Positions 14,936-25,407 of a stretch of 64,000 nucleotides of DNA are shown here, piece by piece. Position 1 is the stretch's first letter; every line of letters begins with the position of its first letter. The notes beneath the pieces were generated by a model. It was not told where the DNA came from. It did not search any database and worked only from the letters and a program-made list of their open reading frames with translations. Both the position numbers and the translations under genes were made by a program. Source of the stretch: Nonomuraea africana (lineage in GTDB: Bacteria; Actinomycetota; Actinomycetes; Streptosporangiales; Streptosporangiaceae); the NCBI RefSeq assembly GCF_014873535.1, contig NZ_JADBEF010000001.1:992001-1056000 (forward strand), in the 5' to 3' direction.

Positions 14936-17900
14936 GTTTCTCCAGGGCCCTGGCGATGCGCTTCTCCGAGATCGGCGTCGGGGTGCCGAGGGTCTGGGCG
15001 AAGAAGCTGACCCGCAACTCCTCGATCATCCAGCGGATCTCCCGCACGTCGGCGTCGCCGCGGCGGGCGGGCGGGAGCTTGTCCAGCACGTCGAGGTAGT
15101 CGTCCTCGACCCTGTGCACCTTGTCCATCCACTCCACGTCGCGCCACGGCTCCTCGGGGAGCTTGGCCAGGCGCCGGTCGATCGCCCTGATGTAGCGGGA
15201 GACGTCGGACAGGCGGCCCGCCTCGGTGGCGGTGACGAAGCCGGGGAAGATCAGCTTGCCCATCTGGTCCCTGACGTCCTCGGTCGAGGCGTCGGATCGC
15301 AGCGCGCCGAGCTTGAGGTTGACCTCGTGCCAGGCGGCCAGGATCTGCTCGACCTTCGTCAGGATCTCCCGCGAGGTGTCGTACAGCTCGGCGCGCACGT
15401 GCTGGTAGAGGCGGTCGAAGGAGACCGGGTCCCACGCGGGGCCGCCGACGTCGCGCATCAGCTTGTCCACCGCCGCGTTGACCACGTCCTCGAACAGCGC
15501 CACGGCGCCGCCGTGCGGGGAGCGCGACAGGGCCAGCTTCGCCTGGTTGGACAGGCCGCCGAGCAGCGACTTGGCCGGTGAGGTGACGTTGAGCAGCAGC
15601 AGCCGCCTGGTGCCGAGCCACATGGACCTGCGCTGCTCGGCCTGCGTCTCGAAGATCTTCACCGAGACCGAGGAGCCCGCGTCGGCCAGGGCCGGATAGC
15701 CCTTCATCCGCCCCTGCTCGAATACCTTGGGCAGGGTGCCGATGCTCCACGTGGTGACGCCGGTGCGCTCCAGGCCGTCGCCCGCCGCCGACAGGGTCTG
15801 GCGCAGCTTGGGAGCCAGGCGTTTCTTGAGCGCGTCGAGGTCCTTGTCCTCGGCGACCGTGCGCTTGCGCTCGTCGATCACCCGGTAGGTGACACGCAGG
15901 TGGTCGGGCAGCTGGTCGAGCTGCCACGCCTCGCGCGGCACCCGTACGCCCGTCAGGCTTAGCAGCTCGCGCTCCAGCGCCTCGAGCAGCGGCTCGCCGC
16001 CCGCCTTGACGTGCTGGAGCACCTGCTTGGCGTAGTTGGGCGCGGGCACGAAGTTGCGCCTGATGTTCTTGGGCAGCGACCTGATCAGCGCGGTGACCAG
16101 CTCCTCGCGCAGGCCGGGGATCTGCCAGTCGAAACCGTCTGCGTTGACCTGGTTGAGCACCTGCAGCGGGATGTGCACGGTGACGCCGTCGGCCTCGGTG
16201 CCGGGCTCGAACTGGTAGGTCAGCTTCATCCGCTGGCCCAGCTGGCGCCAGGTGTCGGGGTAGTCGCGAGTGCTGACGTCGGCGCCCTCGTTGACCAGCA
16301 TCTCCGGGGAGAAGGTGAGCAGCGTCTTGTCGGGCTGCTTCTTCCACCAGGAGTCGAAGTGCGCGGCCGACACCACGTCGGCGGGCACCCGCTGGTCGTA
16401 GAAGTCGAACAGCGCCTCGTCGTCGACCATGATGTCGCGGCGGCGGGCGCGGTTCTCCAGCTCCTCGACCTCGCCGAGGAGCCTGCGGTTCTCCTTCAGG
16501 AACGCGTGGTGGCTGTCCCAGTCGCCCTCGACGAGGGCGTGCCTGATGAACAGCTCGCGCGAGAGCTCCGGGTCGATCTTCCCGTAGCCGACCTTGCGGC
16601 CGACCACGAGCGGCACGCCGTACAGCGTGACCTTCTCCATGGCGACGACCGCGCCCTGCTTCTTCTCCCAGTGCGGCTCGGAGTAGGTGCGCTTGATGAG
16701 GTGCTGGGCCAGCGGCTCGACCCAGTCGGGCTCGATCTTCGCGTTGACCCGCGCCCACAGCCTGCTGGTCTCCACCAGCTCGGCCGACATCACCCACGCG
16801 GGCTGCTTCCTGGCCAGCGCGGACCCAGGAAAGATCGCGAAGCGCGCGTTGCGCGCCCCGATGTACTCCTGGATGGGCCTGCGCCCGTCAACGGGCTTCT
16901 TGTCGACCCTTTTATCCGGGACGTCCTTGACGCCGAGGTGCGACAGCAGGCCCGCCAGCAGCGAGACGTGGATCTGGTACGGCGAGGCCTCCTGGTTGTT
17001 CGGCACCGCGCCGAGCGCCTGGCGCAGCTGGCTGTAGATGTCCTGCCACTCGCGCACCCGCAGGTAGTTGAGGAACTCCGTCTTGCACAGCCGCCTGAAC
17101 GCGCTGGAGGACAGCTCCTTCTGCTTCTGCTTCAGGTAGTTCCAGAGGTTGAGGTAGGACAGGAAGTCGGACTCGGGGTCGGCGAAGCGGCGGTGCTTCT
17201 CGTCGGCCTGCTGCTGCTTGTCCGAGGGCCGCTCGCGGGGGTCCTGGATGGACAGCGCCGAGGCGATCACCATCACCTCGCGCACGCAGCCGTTCTTCTC
17301 CGCCTCCAGCACCATGCGCGCGAGGCGCGGGTCGACCGGCAGGTTGGCCAGCCTGCGGCCCATCGGGGTGAGGCCGCCTGAGGCGTCGAACGCGCCCAGC
17401 TCCTGCAGCAGGTTGACGCCGTCGCGCACCTGCCGCTGGTCCGGCGGCTCCACGAAGGGGAAGGCGGCGATGTCGCCGAGCCCGATCGTCGTCATCTGCA
17501 GGATGACGCTCGCCAGGTTCGTGCGCAGGATCTCGGGGTCGGTGAACTCCGGCCTGGCGAGGAAGTCCTCCTCCTCGTACAGGCGGATGCAGATGCCGTC
17601 GGAGGTGCGGCCGCAGCGGCCCTTGCGCTGGTTGGCCGAGGCCTGCGAGATCGCCTCGATCGGCAGGCGCTGCACCTTGGTGCGGTGGCTGTAGCGCGAG
17701 ATGCGCGCGAAGCCGGGATCGACGACGTACTTGATGCCCGGCACGGTCAGCGAGGTCTCGGCGACGTTGGTGGCCAGCACGATCCTGCGGCCCGTGTGCG
17801 ACTGGAAGACCCTGTGCTGCTCGGCGGCCGACAGCCGCGCGTAGAGCGGGAGGACCTCGGTGTTGCGGAAGTCGGACTTGGTCAGCGCGTCGAAGGTGTC

Positions 17901-18800
17901 GCGGATCTCCCGCTCGCCCGACAGGAACACCAGGATGTCGCCCTGGCCCTCCAGCACGAGCTCCTTGCAGGCGCCGACGATGCCCTGCGTCTGGTCGTCG
18001 TCCTCGCTGAGCGGCCGGTAGCGCACCTCCACGGGGTAGGTGCGCCCCGACACCTCGATGATCGGCGCGTCGTCGAAGTGCCGCGAGAACCGCTCGGGGT
18101 CGATGGTGGCGCTGGTGATGACCACCTTGAGGTCGGGACGCCTGGGGAGCAGCTGCTTGACGTAGCCGAGGATGAAGTCGATGTTGAGGCTGCGCTCGTG
18201 CGCCTCGTCGATGATCAGCGTGTCGTACTGCTCCAGCAGCCTGTCGTTCTGCAGCTCGGCCAGCAGGATGCCGTCGGTCATCAGCTTGACCAGCGTGGAG
18301 TCGTTCGCCTTGTCGGTGAAGCGCACCTTGTAGCCGACGACGTCGCCGAGCGTGGTGCCGAGCTCCTCGGCGATGCGCTCGGCCACCGTACGGGCGGCGA
18401 TCCTGCGCGGCTGGGTGTGGCCGATGACGCCGCGCACCCCGCGGCCGAGCTCCAGGCAGATCTTCGGGATCTGGGTGGTCTTGCCGGAACCCGTCTCGCC
18501 CGCGATGATCACGACCTGGTTGTCGCGGATCGCCTCGAGGATGTCGTCCTTGCGCTGCGAGACCGGGAGGTTCTCCGGATAGCGCACGACGGGGACCACC
18601 TCGCGGCGGCGGGTCACGCGCTGCTCGGCGCGCTCCACGTCGGCGAGGATCTCGGCGGCGATCTTCTGCTGCGTCTCTCGGGAGCGCACCCGGCGCGCGC
18701 CGTCGAGCCTGCGCCGAAGCCGCCGCTGGTCGCGCGGCATCAACTCGGGCAGGCGTGACTGGAGCTCGGTGAGCGAGGAGGTCAAGGAAGGCGTTCCCAT
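14925..18800 (-). CDS. hrpA: ATP-dependent RNA helicase HrpA (DEAH box)
   Basis: 1291 residues, close to the about 1300 of E. coli HrpA. Motif I GETGSGKTTQIPK, Ia HTQPRRIAA, motif II IIDEAHERS, motif III SATID, motif V TNVAETSLTVPGI and motif VI QRKGRCGR are all intact in the first 500 residues. The helicase-associated domain, OB-fold region and the long C-terminal DUF3418-type region follow. ATG 18800 is used; an upstream extension to 18995 has no homology. HrpA-type enzymes remodel mRNA and help rescue colliding ribosomes. The gene stands alone, overlapping the Uma2 gene tail to tail. Confidence 0.96.
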   Translation of the reverse strand: MGTPSLTSSLTELQSRLPELMPRDQRRLRRRLDGARRVRSRETQQKIAAEILADVERAEQRVTRRREVVPVVRYPENLPVSQRKDDILEAIRDNQVVIIAGETGSGKTTQIPKICLELGRGVRGVIGHTQPRRIAARTVAERIAEELGTTLGDVVGYKVRFTDKANDSTLVKLMTDGILLAELQNDRLLEQYDTLIIDEAHERSLNIDFILGYVKQLLPRRPDLKVVITSATIDPERFSRHFDDAPIIEVSGRTYPVEVRYRPLSEDDDQTQGIVGACKELVLEGQGDILVFLSGEREIRDTFDALTKSDFRNTEVLPLYARLSAAEQHRVFQSHTGRRIVLATNVAETSLTVPGIKYVVDPGFARISRYSHRTKVQRLPIEAISQASANQRKGRCGRTSDGICIRLYEEEDFLARPEFTDPEILRTNLASVILQMTTIGLGDIAAFPFVEPPDQRQVRDGVNLLQELGAFDASGGLTPMGRRLANLPVDPRLARMVLEAEKNGCVREVMVIASALSIQDPRERPSDKQQQADEKHRRFADPESDFLSYLNLWNYLKQKQKELSSSAFRRLCKTEFLNYLRVREWQDIYSQLRQALGAVPNNQEASPYQIHVSLLAGLLSHLGVKDVPDKRVDKKPVDGRRPIQEYIGARNARFAIFPGSALARKQPAWVMSAELVETSRLWARVNAKIEPDWVEPLAQHLIKRTYSEPHWEKKQGAVVAMEKVTLYGVPLVVGRKVGYGKIDPELSRELFIRHALVEGDWDSHHAFLKENRRLLGEVEELENRARRRDIMVDDEALFDFYDQRVPADVVSAAHFDSWWKKQPDKTLLTFSPEMLVNEGADVSTRDYPDTWRQLGQRMKLTYQFEPGTEADGVTVHIPLQVLNQVNADGFDWQIPGLREELVTALIRSLPKNIRRNFVPAPNYAKQVLQHVKAGGEPLLEALERELLSLTGVRVPREAWQLDQLPDHLRVTYRVIDERKRTVAEDKDLDALKKRLAPKLRQTLSAAGDGLERTGVTTWSIGTLPKVFEQGRMKGYPALADAGSSVSVKIFETQAEQRRSMWLGTRRLLLLNVTSPAKSLLGGLSNQAKLALSRSPHGGAVALFEDVVNAAVDKLMRDVGGPAWDPVSFDRLYQHVRAELYDTSREILTKVEQILAAWHEVNLKLGALRSDASTEDVRDQMGKLIFPGFVTATEAGRLSDVSRYIRAIDRRLAKLPEEPWRDVEWMDKVHRVEDDYLDVLDKLPPARRGDADVREIRWMIEELRVSFFAQTLGTPTPISEKRIARALEKLTP

Positions 18801-18900
18801 ACTGCTATCAGGATATGCATGCGGACCAACGGCCCATCGTGCCCGACTCATTCCCGAACGCGCATCCCAATTTCCCGCCCGGCCGCGGCCACGAGCCCGG

Positions 18901-19299
18901 TCAGCGGCGTCGCGCGGCCAGGGCGGCGCTGAAGACCTCCCGCACCTCGTCGAGCTGCCGGCCGGCCGCCTCCAGGTCGTCGGGCAGGGCAGCAAGGCCG
19001 CGCACCGACTCCTCCACGCGCTCGCGCACCGCCCGTTGCGCCAGCCGGACGGCCTCCGTCGCCGCCTGCGCCAGTTCCTCGCTGCCCAGCCGCATGGCCC
19101 TGGGATCGAAGCGCAGCTCCCTCAGCGTTCCGTCGGACTCGACGACGGCGCGCACCCTGCCCTCGGCGGCCTCGCCCTCGCCCGACAGCTCGGTGAGGTT
19201 CTCCATCGCGGCGGCCAGCGCGCGCATGGAGTCCTCGGCCCTGCGGCCGATGCGCTCCAGCGCCTCAGGCCCCATCCCCGCGGGATCGAAGTCGAACAT
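18901..19299 (-). CDS. YbaB/EbfC-like nucleoid-associated protein
   Basis: About 132 residues with the YbaB pattern: a helix (RRAEDSMRALAAAMENLTELSG), a beta hairpin (GRVRAVVESDGTLRELRFDPRAM), and a second long helix (SEELAQAATEAVRLAQRAVRERVEE). Family members dimerise and bind DNA. The start is uncertain: ATG 19299 gives the family length, whereas ATG 19347 or 19386 would add non-conserved residues; none has a good ribosome site. It diverges from a pair of helical protein genes, a pairing common in actinomycetes near specialised secretion or toxin-like loci. Confidence 0.75.
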   Translation of the reverse strand: MFDFDPAGMGPEALERIGRRAEDSMRALAAAMENLTELSGEGEAAEGRVRAVVESDGTLRELRFDPRAMRLGSEELAQAATEAVRLAQRAVRERVEESVRGLAALPDDLEAAGRQLDEVREVFSAALAARRR

Positions 19300-19412
19300 G
19301 GCAGGCAGTTGATCAAACCAGGACCACTCGCCGCAACCGTGGAACATCGCATGAACCGGTCGCGCGTCCCCCGGCCCGCCCTGCATGATGAAAAATGATC
19401 AAAAGGAGGGGT

Positions 19413-19718
19413 ATGTCGGACGAGCCAGGCACGAGGGTCATCACCTCGAAGGTCATCACCAGCATGCGCGACACCTACGAGGACATCCAGGACGCCGTCT
19501 CACGCTCGGCGTCCGGCGACACCGCGATAGCGGAGGACGCGCTGGGCGCGTTCCTGTCGCACGTGCTCAAGCCCGCCTACGACGCCGCCCGCGAGCGGAT
19601 GGAGCAGTCGGGCGCGCACGGCGTCCTGGTCGCCGGCGCCACCGCCGAGGCGCTCGACTCCTGCGCCGCCAACTGGCGCACCGCCGAGCGGGCCAGCATG
19701 ATCGAGTACCGGCGCTGA
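19413..19718 (+). CDS. Small helical protein of unknown function
   Basis: A 101-residue hydrophilic, predominantly helical protein (KVITSMRDTYEDIQDAVSR, then AFLSHVLKPAYDAARERMEQSG). No signal peptide or membrane segment. ATG 19413 follows a very strong ribosome site (AAAAGGAGGGG), so it is probably well translated. Its stop shares one base with the next start (TGATG). Size and helical content resemble ESX/WXG100-type partner proteins, but no WxG is present, so I make no family call. Confidence 0.75.
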   Translation: MSDEPGTRVITSKVITSMRDTYEDIQDAVSRSASGDTAIAEDALGAFLSHVLKPAYDAARERMEQSGAHGVLVAGATAEALDSCAANWRTAERASMIEYRR

Positions 19719-20414
19719 TGGCCGCGGCGGAGATAGGGACGACGCTCGCCAACCTCAGGAGGCTCCAGCTCCTGGCGGGCTTCCCGCTGATGACGCTGAC
19801 CGTCCTGGAGGCGCTGCAGATGGACGAGCACGAGGTCGCCAGGGCCGCCCAGTCGTGGAAGCGCATGGCCGAACGGCTCGACCCGGTGATCGAGGTGCTC
19901 GAAGGACTGCCCGAGCGGGCGGCGCTGGGCTGGATCGCCGAGGACGAGAAGGAGTTCGCCAGGGCGGCCCGCGCCTACCTGGAGGCGGTGCGGGACCTGC
20001 GGGCGGCGCGCGCCCAGACCGCCGAGGTGCTCGAGGAGCTGGTCGCCGCCTTCAAGATGTTCAAGCTGGTGACCGTGATCCACTCCCTGGTCCTGCTGTG
20101 GAGCGCCGTCTACGTCCTGTCGCTGTCGATGGGCCTGCCCCAGCTGGCGCCGCTCGCGCGCCTGCGCCTCGCGTGGCTGATCAACGCCGCGGACAAGGTG
20201 CTCTCCGGCCTGATCGCCGCCTTCATGAGCGCCTGCGCGGCGCAGACGGCCGTGCTCGGCCTCGCCGTCGCCCGTGGTGAGAAGCTGCTGCGCCTGCCGG
20301 TTCCCGACTTCGCCAGGGCCGGCATCGACACGAAGGGGCACGCCACCTTCAGGCGGCAGGACAAGGAGGGCCGACTGCCCGACGGCACCGAGTCGTTCAG
20401 GTGGGTCGCGCCCG

Positions 20415-20434
<20 letters not shown>
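19718..20434 (+). CDS. Helical membrane protein of unknown function
   Basis: 238 residues. The N-terminal 110 residues are charged helices ([26 protein letters not shown], then [20 protein letters not shown]). A hydrophobic stretch follows ([20 protein letters not shown]) and another ([23 protein letters not shown]), then a soluble tail rich in charged residues. Coupled to the preceding small gene by a one-base overlap. The helix-plus-two-membrane-segments plan resembles WXG100-like/pore-type proteins, but this is only a resemblance. Its 3' end overlaps ppgK by 20 bp. Confidence 0.75.
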
Positions 20435-21137
<703 letters not shown>

Positions 21138-21227
21138 GCCCCCGACCTGCCCGGGAAATGTCGGGATGAACCCGCCGCCGCCCCGCCGCGTACCTCGCTT
21201 CACAAGCGCACATACCAAGGAGGCAGG

Positions 21228-22403
21228 ATGCGGCCACGCATCGTCATACTCTGCGCAGCGGCGCTGATCCTCGGCACCACCACCCCTGTCGCGGCCGCGC
21301 GTCACCAGACCAGGTTCGACGTCGTCAACCTGGTCTCCGACGTCAGGGGCAAGGCGCGCACCACCGACCCCATGCTGGTCAATCCGTGGGGCCTGGCCAT
21401 GGGCAAGACGCTCTGGGTCTCGGCCACCGGCACCGGCGTCGCCACCGTCTACTCCGGCGAGGGCAGGAAGGAGGCGACCGAGGTGGCCGTGCCGGGCGGC
21501 GCGCCCACCGGCCAGGTCTTCAATCCGACCGACGGCTTCACCGTCAAGGGCCGGCCCGCCACGTTCGTCTTCGCCAGCCCCAGCGGCGCCATCAGCGGAT
21601 GGAACGCGGAGGCCGACGCCAAGAACGCCGTCATCGCCGCCTTCACCAGAGGCGCCGACTACAAGGGCCTGGCCCTGATGCGGACGGAGGAGGGCGCGTT
21701 CCTGCTGGCCGCCGACTTCGCGCACGGCCGCGTGCACGTCTTCGACTCCGACTTCAGGCGGGTACGGCTGGACCGCCGCCAGTTCGCCGACCCGTCGCTG
21801 CCGCCGGGCTACGCGCCGTTCAACGTCTCGGTCGCCCGAGGTTCGGTGTGGGTGTCCTACGCCCTGCGCGACGCGGCCACGGGTACGTCGGTGGCCGGGC
21901 GGGGGAAGGGGTTCGTCAGCCGCTTCGACGCCTCGGGCCGCTTCACCGGAAGACTCGCCGCCCGCGGGCCGCTCAACGCGCCATGGGCGGTGACCGTCGC
22001 CCCGCGCCGGTTCGGGCAGTACGCGGGAGCGCTGCTGGTCGGCAACTTCGGCGACGGCCGGATCCACGCCTTCAGGAACGGCCGGCACCTCGGCCCGCTG
22101 CGCGACGCGGGCGGACGGGCGATCGCGCTGCCCGGCCTGTGGGACCTCGAGCCCGGCACCGCGGCCAACGGCGGCGAGGACGCCCTCTGGTTCGCCGCGG
22201 GCATCGACGGAGCCAGGCACGGCCTGCTCGGCCTGCTCCGCCCCACCGGCGCCCGCGCCCAGCGATCGGCCCCCTCGACGACCGCGCCCGCCACGACGAC
22301 GCCCGCCACGACCGTGCCCGCCACGACCGTGCCCTCCACAGCCGTGCCCTCCACCGGCGCGCCCGCACCGGCCGCCACCCCCAGCTCGGGCTACGGCTAC
22401 TGA
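21228..22403 (+). CDS. Secreted TIGR03118 family beta-propeller-like protein
   Basis: 391 residues with a Sec signal ([20 protein letters not shown]). The mature part shows the TIGR03118 signature [24 protein letters not shown] followed by propeller-like strands ([48 protein letters not shown]). The last 35 residues are a Thr/Pro/Ala linker made of imperfect ATT(T/V)P repeats ending SSGYGY, perhaps a wall-associated tail. ATG 21228 has AAGGAGG directly upstream. Function of the family is unknown. Confidence 0.85.
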   Translation: MRPRIVILCAAALILGTTTPVAAARHQTRFDVVNLVSDVRGKARTTDPMLVNPWGLAMGKTLWVSATGTGVATVYSGEGRKEATEVAVPGGAPTGQVFNPTDGFTVKGRPATFVFASPSGAISGWNAEADAKNAVIAAFTRGADYKGLALMRTEEGAFLLAADFAHGRVHVFDSDFRRVRLDRRQFADPSLPPGYAPFNVSVARGSVWVSYALRDAATGTSVAGRGKGFVSRFDASGRFTGRLAARGPLNAPWAVTVAPRRFGQYAGALLVGNFGDGRIHAFRNGRHLGPLRDAGGRAIALPGLWDLEPGTAANGGEDALWFAAGIDGARHGLLGLLRPTGARAQRSAPSTTAPATTTPATTVPATTVPSTAVPSTGAPAPAATPSSGYGY

Positions 22404-22421
22404 GGAGCCCGCCACGGGACC

Positions 22422-22454
22422 GTCCGGTACGGCGGGCGCGGTGCCGTACCGGAC
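22422..22454 (+). terminator. Strong hairpin after the TIGR03118 gene
   Basis: Perfect 12-bp arms GTCCGGTACGGC and GCCGTACCGGAC around a 9-nt loop, 18 bp after the stop codon. No U-run. It separates this gene from the downstream tenA. Confidence 0.65.
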
Positions 22455-22496
22455 ACCCCGGCGGTCGGAAGCCCGAGATGTGGGTAAGGTGCGGGC

Positions 22497-23144
22497 GTGA
22501 GCGAGGGAAACTTCAGCGAGTGGCTGCGCGCCCGATGCGAACCCACCTGGACCGAGGTGGTCACCCATCCGTTCGCGGAGGCCATCTGTGCCGGCACGGT
22601 GGCCGACGACGACATGCGGCGCTACCTCAGCCAGGACTTCCAGTTCGTCGACACCTTCACCGCGCTGCTCGGCGCCGCGGTCGCCTGCGCCGACAGTTTC
22701 GAGGCGCGGGTGCCGTACGGCCGCTTCCTCGGGCAGGTGGCCACGACGGAGGAGAAGACCTACTTCCACCGCGCGCTCGACGCCCTCGGCGCGGGCCCCG
22801 GCCCGACGGTCCTCGAGCCGGTCACCGAGGACTTCCGCACGCTGATGGACGAGGCCAGGACCAGCCAGGACTACGTGCTGATCGTGGCGGTCCTGTGCGT
22901 GGCCGAGTGGACCTACCTCGGCTGGGCCTCGCGCGCCCGGCAGCCGTACCCCGACAACTTCGTCCACCGCGAGTGGATCGAGCTGCACGAGGGCCCGGAG
23001 TTCAGGCAGTGGGTCGGCTTCCTGCGCGGCGAGCTCGACCGGCTCGGCCCCGGCCTCGACGAGGACCGCCGCCAGGAGGTGCTGAGCGTCTTCCACCGGG
23101 CCGTCGAGCTGGAGAAGCGCTTCTTCGACATGGCCGGCGGCTGA
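22497..23144 (+). CDS. tenA: TenA family protein, TenA_E-type thiamine salvage aminohydrolase
   Basis: 215 residues of the thiaminase II/TenA fold, which hydrolyses aminopyrimidine breakdown products of thiamine. Seen: the early [20 protein letters not shown], active-site Asp region [12 protein letters not shown], and the C-terminal Glu in [13 protein letters not shown]. Where TenA_C enzymes have the nucleophilic Cys, this one reads [13 protein letters not shown], with Glu at the position used in the TenA_E branch. GTG 22497 has AAGGTG upstream. The last six codons, including the stop, are the first unit of a tandem repeat that continues past the gene. Confidence 0.88.
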   Translation: MSEGNFSEWLRARCEPTWTEVVTHPFAEAICAGTVADDDMRRYLSQDFQFVDTFTALLGAAVACADSFEARVPYGRFLGQVATTEEKTYFHRALDALGAGPGPTVLEPVTEDFRTLMDEARTSQDYVLIVAVLCVAEWTYLGWASRARQPYPDNFVHREWIELHEGPEFRQWVGFLRGELDRLGPGLDEDRRQEVLSVFHRAVELEKRFFDMAGG

Positions 23145-23234
23145 GACATGGCCGGCGGCTGAGACATGGCCGGCGGCTGAGACATGGCCGGCGGCTGAGA
23201 GGTGGCCGGCGGCCGGGACGTGGCTAGCGGCCGA
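23127..23234. repeat. 18-bp tandem repeat, four perfect and two degenerate copies
   Basis: Unit GACATGGCCGGCGGCTGA is repeated exactly at 23127, 23145, 23163 and 23181. Degenerate copies follow at 23199 and 23217. The first copy encodes the last residues and stop of TenA (DMAGG-stop). The last degenerate copy runs into the C-terminal codons of the convergent HAD gene. Every perfect unit carries an in-frame TGA, so copy-number change cannot extend TenA. Confidence 0.95.
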
Positions 23235-23811
23235 GCGCCTCGGCCAGGTCGCTCACCTCGGTGAAGTGCACACCGATCATGCCGAGCGCCCTGGCCGCCT
23301 CGACGTTCTCCAGCCGGTCGTCGACGAACAGGCAGCGGGACGGGGCGGCCCCCGCCACCTCCGCGGCCAGCTCGTAGATGCGCGGATCGGGCTTGGCCAG
23401 GCCGACCCGCGCGCTGCTGACCACGGCGTCAGCGAAGTGGGTCAGGCCGAGGCGGTCGAGGTGCTCCTCCAGCGTGTCCATGGCGTTGGTCAGCAGGATC
23501 AGCGGGACCCGCTCCTGCGCCTTGGCCAGCAGCGCCCTGACCTCGTCGTCGACCCAGAACGAGACCTCGGCGAACTCGGCGACCGCCTGGCGGGCCCGCG
23601 CGTCGCCGCCCAGCGCGACCGCGACGGACTCGACCCACTCCGCCTCGGTGATCTGGCCCAGCGTGGCGGGCAGGATGCGCTCGGGGGCGAAGGCCGTCTT
23701 CATCAGGGGCAGGCCGTAGCGGGCTTCGATGTCGGCCTGGGCCACGTGGTCGAACTGGCGCAGCACGCCGTCGAGGTCGCTGAGAACCGCGTCATAGGAG
23801 GTCACAACCAT
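23224..23811 (-). CDS. HAD-IA family phosphatase-like hydrolase
   Basis: 195 residues. HAD motif I DLDGVL with the nucleophile Asp (SDLDG), motif II LLTNAMD, motif III Lys in [11 protein letters not shown], and motif [14 protein letters not shown] are intact, so it should be catalytic; substrate unknown. Last gene of an esterase, sensor kinase, response regulator, HAD run. ATG 23811 overlaps the regulator stop by 10 bp; GTG 23805 (GTGA overlap) is equally plausible. Confidence 0.88.
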   Translation of the reverse strand: MVVTSYDAVLSDLDGVLRQFDHVAQADIEARYGLPLMKTAFAPERILPATLGQITEAEWVESVAVALGGDARARQAVAEFAEVSFWVDDEVRALLAKAQERVPLILLTNAMDTLEEHLDRLGLTHFADAVVSSARVGLAKPDPRIYELAAEVAGAAPSRCLFVDDRLENVEAARALGMIGVHFTEVSDLAEALGR

Positions 23812-24401
23812 CCATTGTGCCGCGCCAGCCGAGCGGCCTCGATCCGGTTCCTGGTGTGCGTCTTGCCGATCGCCGACGACAGGTGGTTGCGCACCGTGCT
23901 CTCCGACAGGTGCAGCCTGGCCGCCAGGTCGGCGATCGTCGCGCCGTCGAGCGCGGCGGCCAGCACGTCGCGCTCCCTCCCGGTCAGCGGGCTCGGGCCG
24001 GCGTTGAGCGCGGCCGCGGCCAGCGCGGGGTCCACGATCCGCTCGCCCGCCACGGCCCTCCTGATCGCCGCGGCCAGCTCCTCGACCGGCGCGTCCTTCA
24101 CCAGGAAGCCCGCCGCGCCCGCCTCCATCGCCCTGCGCAGGTAGCCGGGCCTGCCGAAGGTGGTCAGGATGAGCACCACGACGCCCGTCCCGCGCAGGTC
24201 GGCGGCGGCCTCCAGCCCGCTGCGGCCGGGCAGCTCGATGTCGAGCAGCGCGACGTCGGGCCGCACCTCGGCCACGGTGGAGACGATCGCCGAGCCGTCG
24301 GCGACCTGCGCGACGACCTCCAGGTCGTCCTCCAGGCCGAGCAGCAGCGCCAGCGCGTCGCGCATCATGCCCTGGTCCTCGGCGATGAGCACCCTGATCA
24401 C
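23802..24401 (-). CDS. LuxR/NarL-type response regulator (DesR-like)
   Basis: 199 residues. Receiver domain about 1-118 with acidic pair in LIAEDQGMM, phospho-acceptor Asp in ALLDIELPG, Thr in LILTTFG and Lys in GFLVKDAPVEEL. C-terminal HTH (about 135-199) shows PLTGRERDVLAAALDGATIADLAARLHLSESTVRNHL. GTG 24401 overlaps the kinase stop as GTGA. It is the cognate regulator of the upstream histidine kinase. Confidence 0.95.
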   Translation of the reverse strand: MIRVLIAEDQGMMRDALALLLGLEDDLEVVAQVADGSAIVSTVAEVRPDVALLDIELPGRSGLEAAADLRGTGVVVLILTTFGRPGYLRRAMEAGAAGFLVKDAPVEELAAAIRRAVAGERIVDPALAAAALNAGPSPLTGRERDVLAAALDGATIADLAARLHLSESTVRNHLSSAIGKTHTRNRIEAARLARHNGWL

Positions 24402-25405
24402 TTCGGCACCGCCACGGTCAGCACGAACCTGCCGCCCTCCGCGCGCGCCTCGACGGCCGCGCCCCGCTCGGCCAGGCCCTTCAGCCCGTGGCCCCTGGTG
24501 AAACCCTGGGCCGCGCCGTCGTTGGCGATCTCGAGCAGCACGCGTTCCCCCTCGTCCCTCAGCGTGACGGCGCACGTGGTCGCCCTCGCGTGCCTGATCA
24601 CGTTCGTCACCCCTTCCCTGACGGCCCAGCCCAGCAACGCGTCGGCGTCGGGCGAGAGCCGTACCTCCTCCAGCATGACCTCCGCCCGCACCCCCGCCTC
24701 CTCCAGGGCGAGGCGGGCGGCGGCCAGCTCGTCGGCCAGCCCGCGCCCCCGATAGCCCGCCACGGCCGCGCGGACCTCGGCCAGCGCCCTGCGTCCGATC
24801 TCCTCGATGTCGCCCGCCTGCCGCGCTGCGGCGTCCGCGTCGCGGGGCGCCAGCCTGCGCACCGCCTCGGCCTTGACCACCACCAGCGACAGCGTGTGCC
24901 CGAGAAGGTCATGCAGGTCGCGGGAGAAGCGCTCGCGCTCCCTCACCACGGCCGCCCTGGCCAGCTCCTCCCTGGCCGCGAACAGCTGCAGCGTGACGTG
25001 CACGACGACCCCCGCGACGAAGGTGCCCCACGCCACCGCGGCGACCGCGTCCTCGCCGCCGCCCGCCCGCAGGGTCACCAGCATGGACACCACGGTCACC
25101 CCCGCCAGCGCGAACGGCACCGCCCGCCCCCGCACCACCACACCGGACGCCATCGACACCAGGGGGCAGAGGTAGAGCCACTTGCCGCCGTAGGCCGTGC
25201 AGAGCGCGAAGGTGACCACCGCGAGCACCGTAAGCGGCGCCCATGCGGGGCCCTCGCCGAACGCCATCCGGATCGCGGCCAGGTAGGCGGCCACGAAGAC
25301 GGCCAGGCCCAGCGCCCCCGCCCACGACGGCTGCCTGAGCAGGTCGTAGGCGGGGAACCAGGCCACCGCGATCCAGACGTAGAACGCGGAGGGACCGGGT
25401 CTCAT
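24398..25405 (-). CDS. DesK-like membrane histidine kinase
   Basis: 335 residues. The first about 140 contain five or six hydrophobic segments (AFYVWIAVAWFPAY, ALGLAVFVAAYLAA, LTVLAVVTFALCT, and others). The HisKA_3 box is ERFSRDLHDLLGHTLSLVVV with the phospho-His, followed by an ATPase domain with EGVTNVIRHARA (N box), IANDGAAQGF and GHGLKGLAERG. Starts at ATG 25405, 2 bp after the esterase stop. Signal unknown; DesK relatives sense membrane or envelope state. Confidence 0.93.
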   Translation of the reverse strand: MRPGPSAFYVWIAVAWFPAYDLLRQPSWAGALGLAVFVAAYLAAIRMAFGEGPAWAPLTVLAVVTFALCTAYGGKWLYLCPLVSMASGVVVRGRAVPFALAGVTVVSMLVTLRAGGGEDAVAAVAWGTFVAGVVVHVTLQLFAAREELARAAVVRERERFSRDLHDLLGHTLSLVVVKAEAVRRLAPRDADAAARQAGDIEEIGRRALAEVRAAVAGYRGRGLADELAAARLALEEAGVRAEVMLEEVRLSPDADALLGWAVREGVTNVIRHARATTCAVTLRDEGERVLLEIANDGAAQGFTRGHGLKGLAERGAAVEARAEGGRFVLTVAVPK

Positions 25406-25407
25406 CG

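Noticed and set aside
23127..23234. CRISPR-like array
   Set aside because: Head-to-tail 18-bp units without spacers; a minisatellite.
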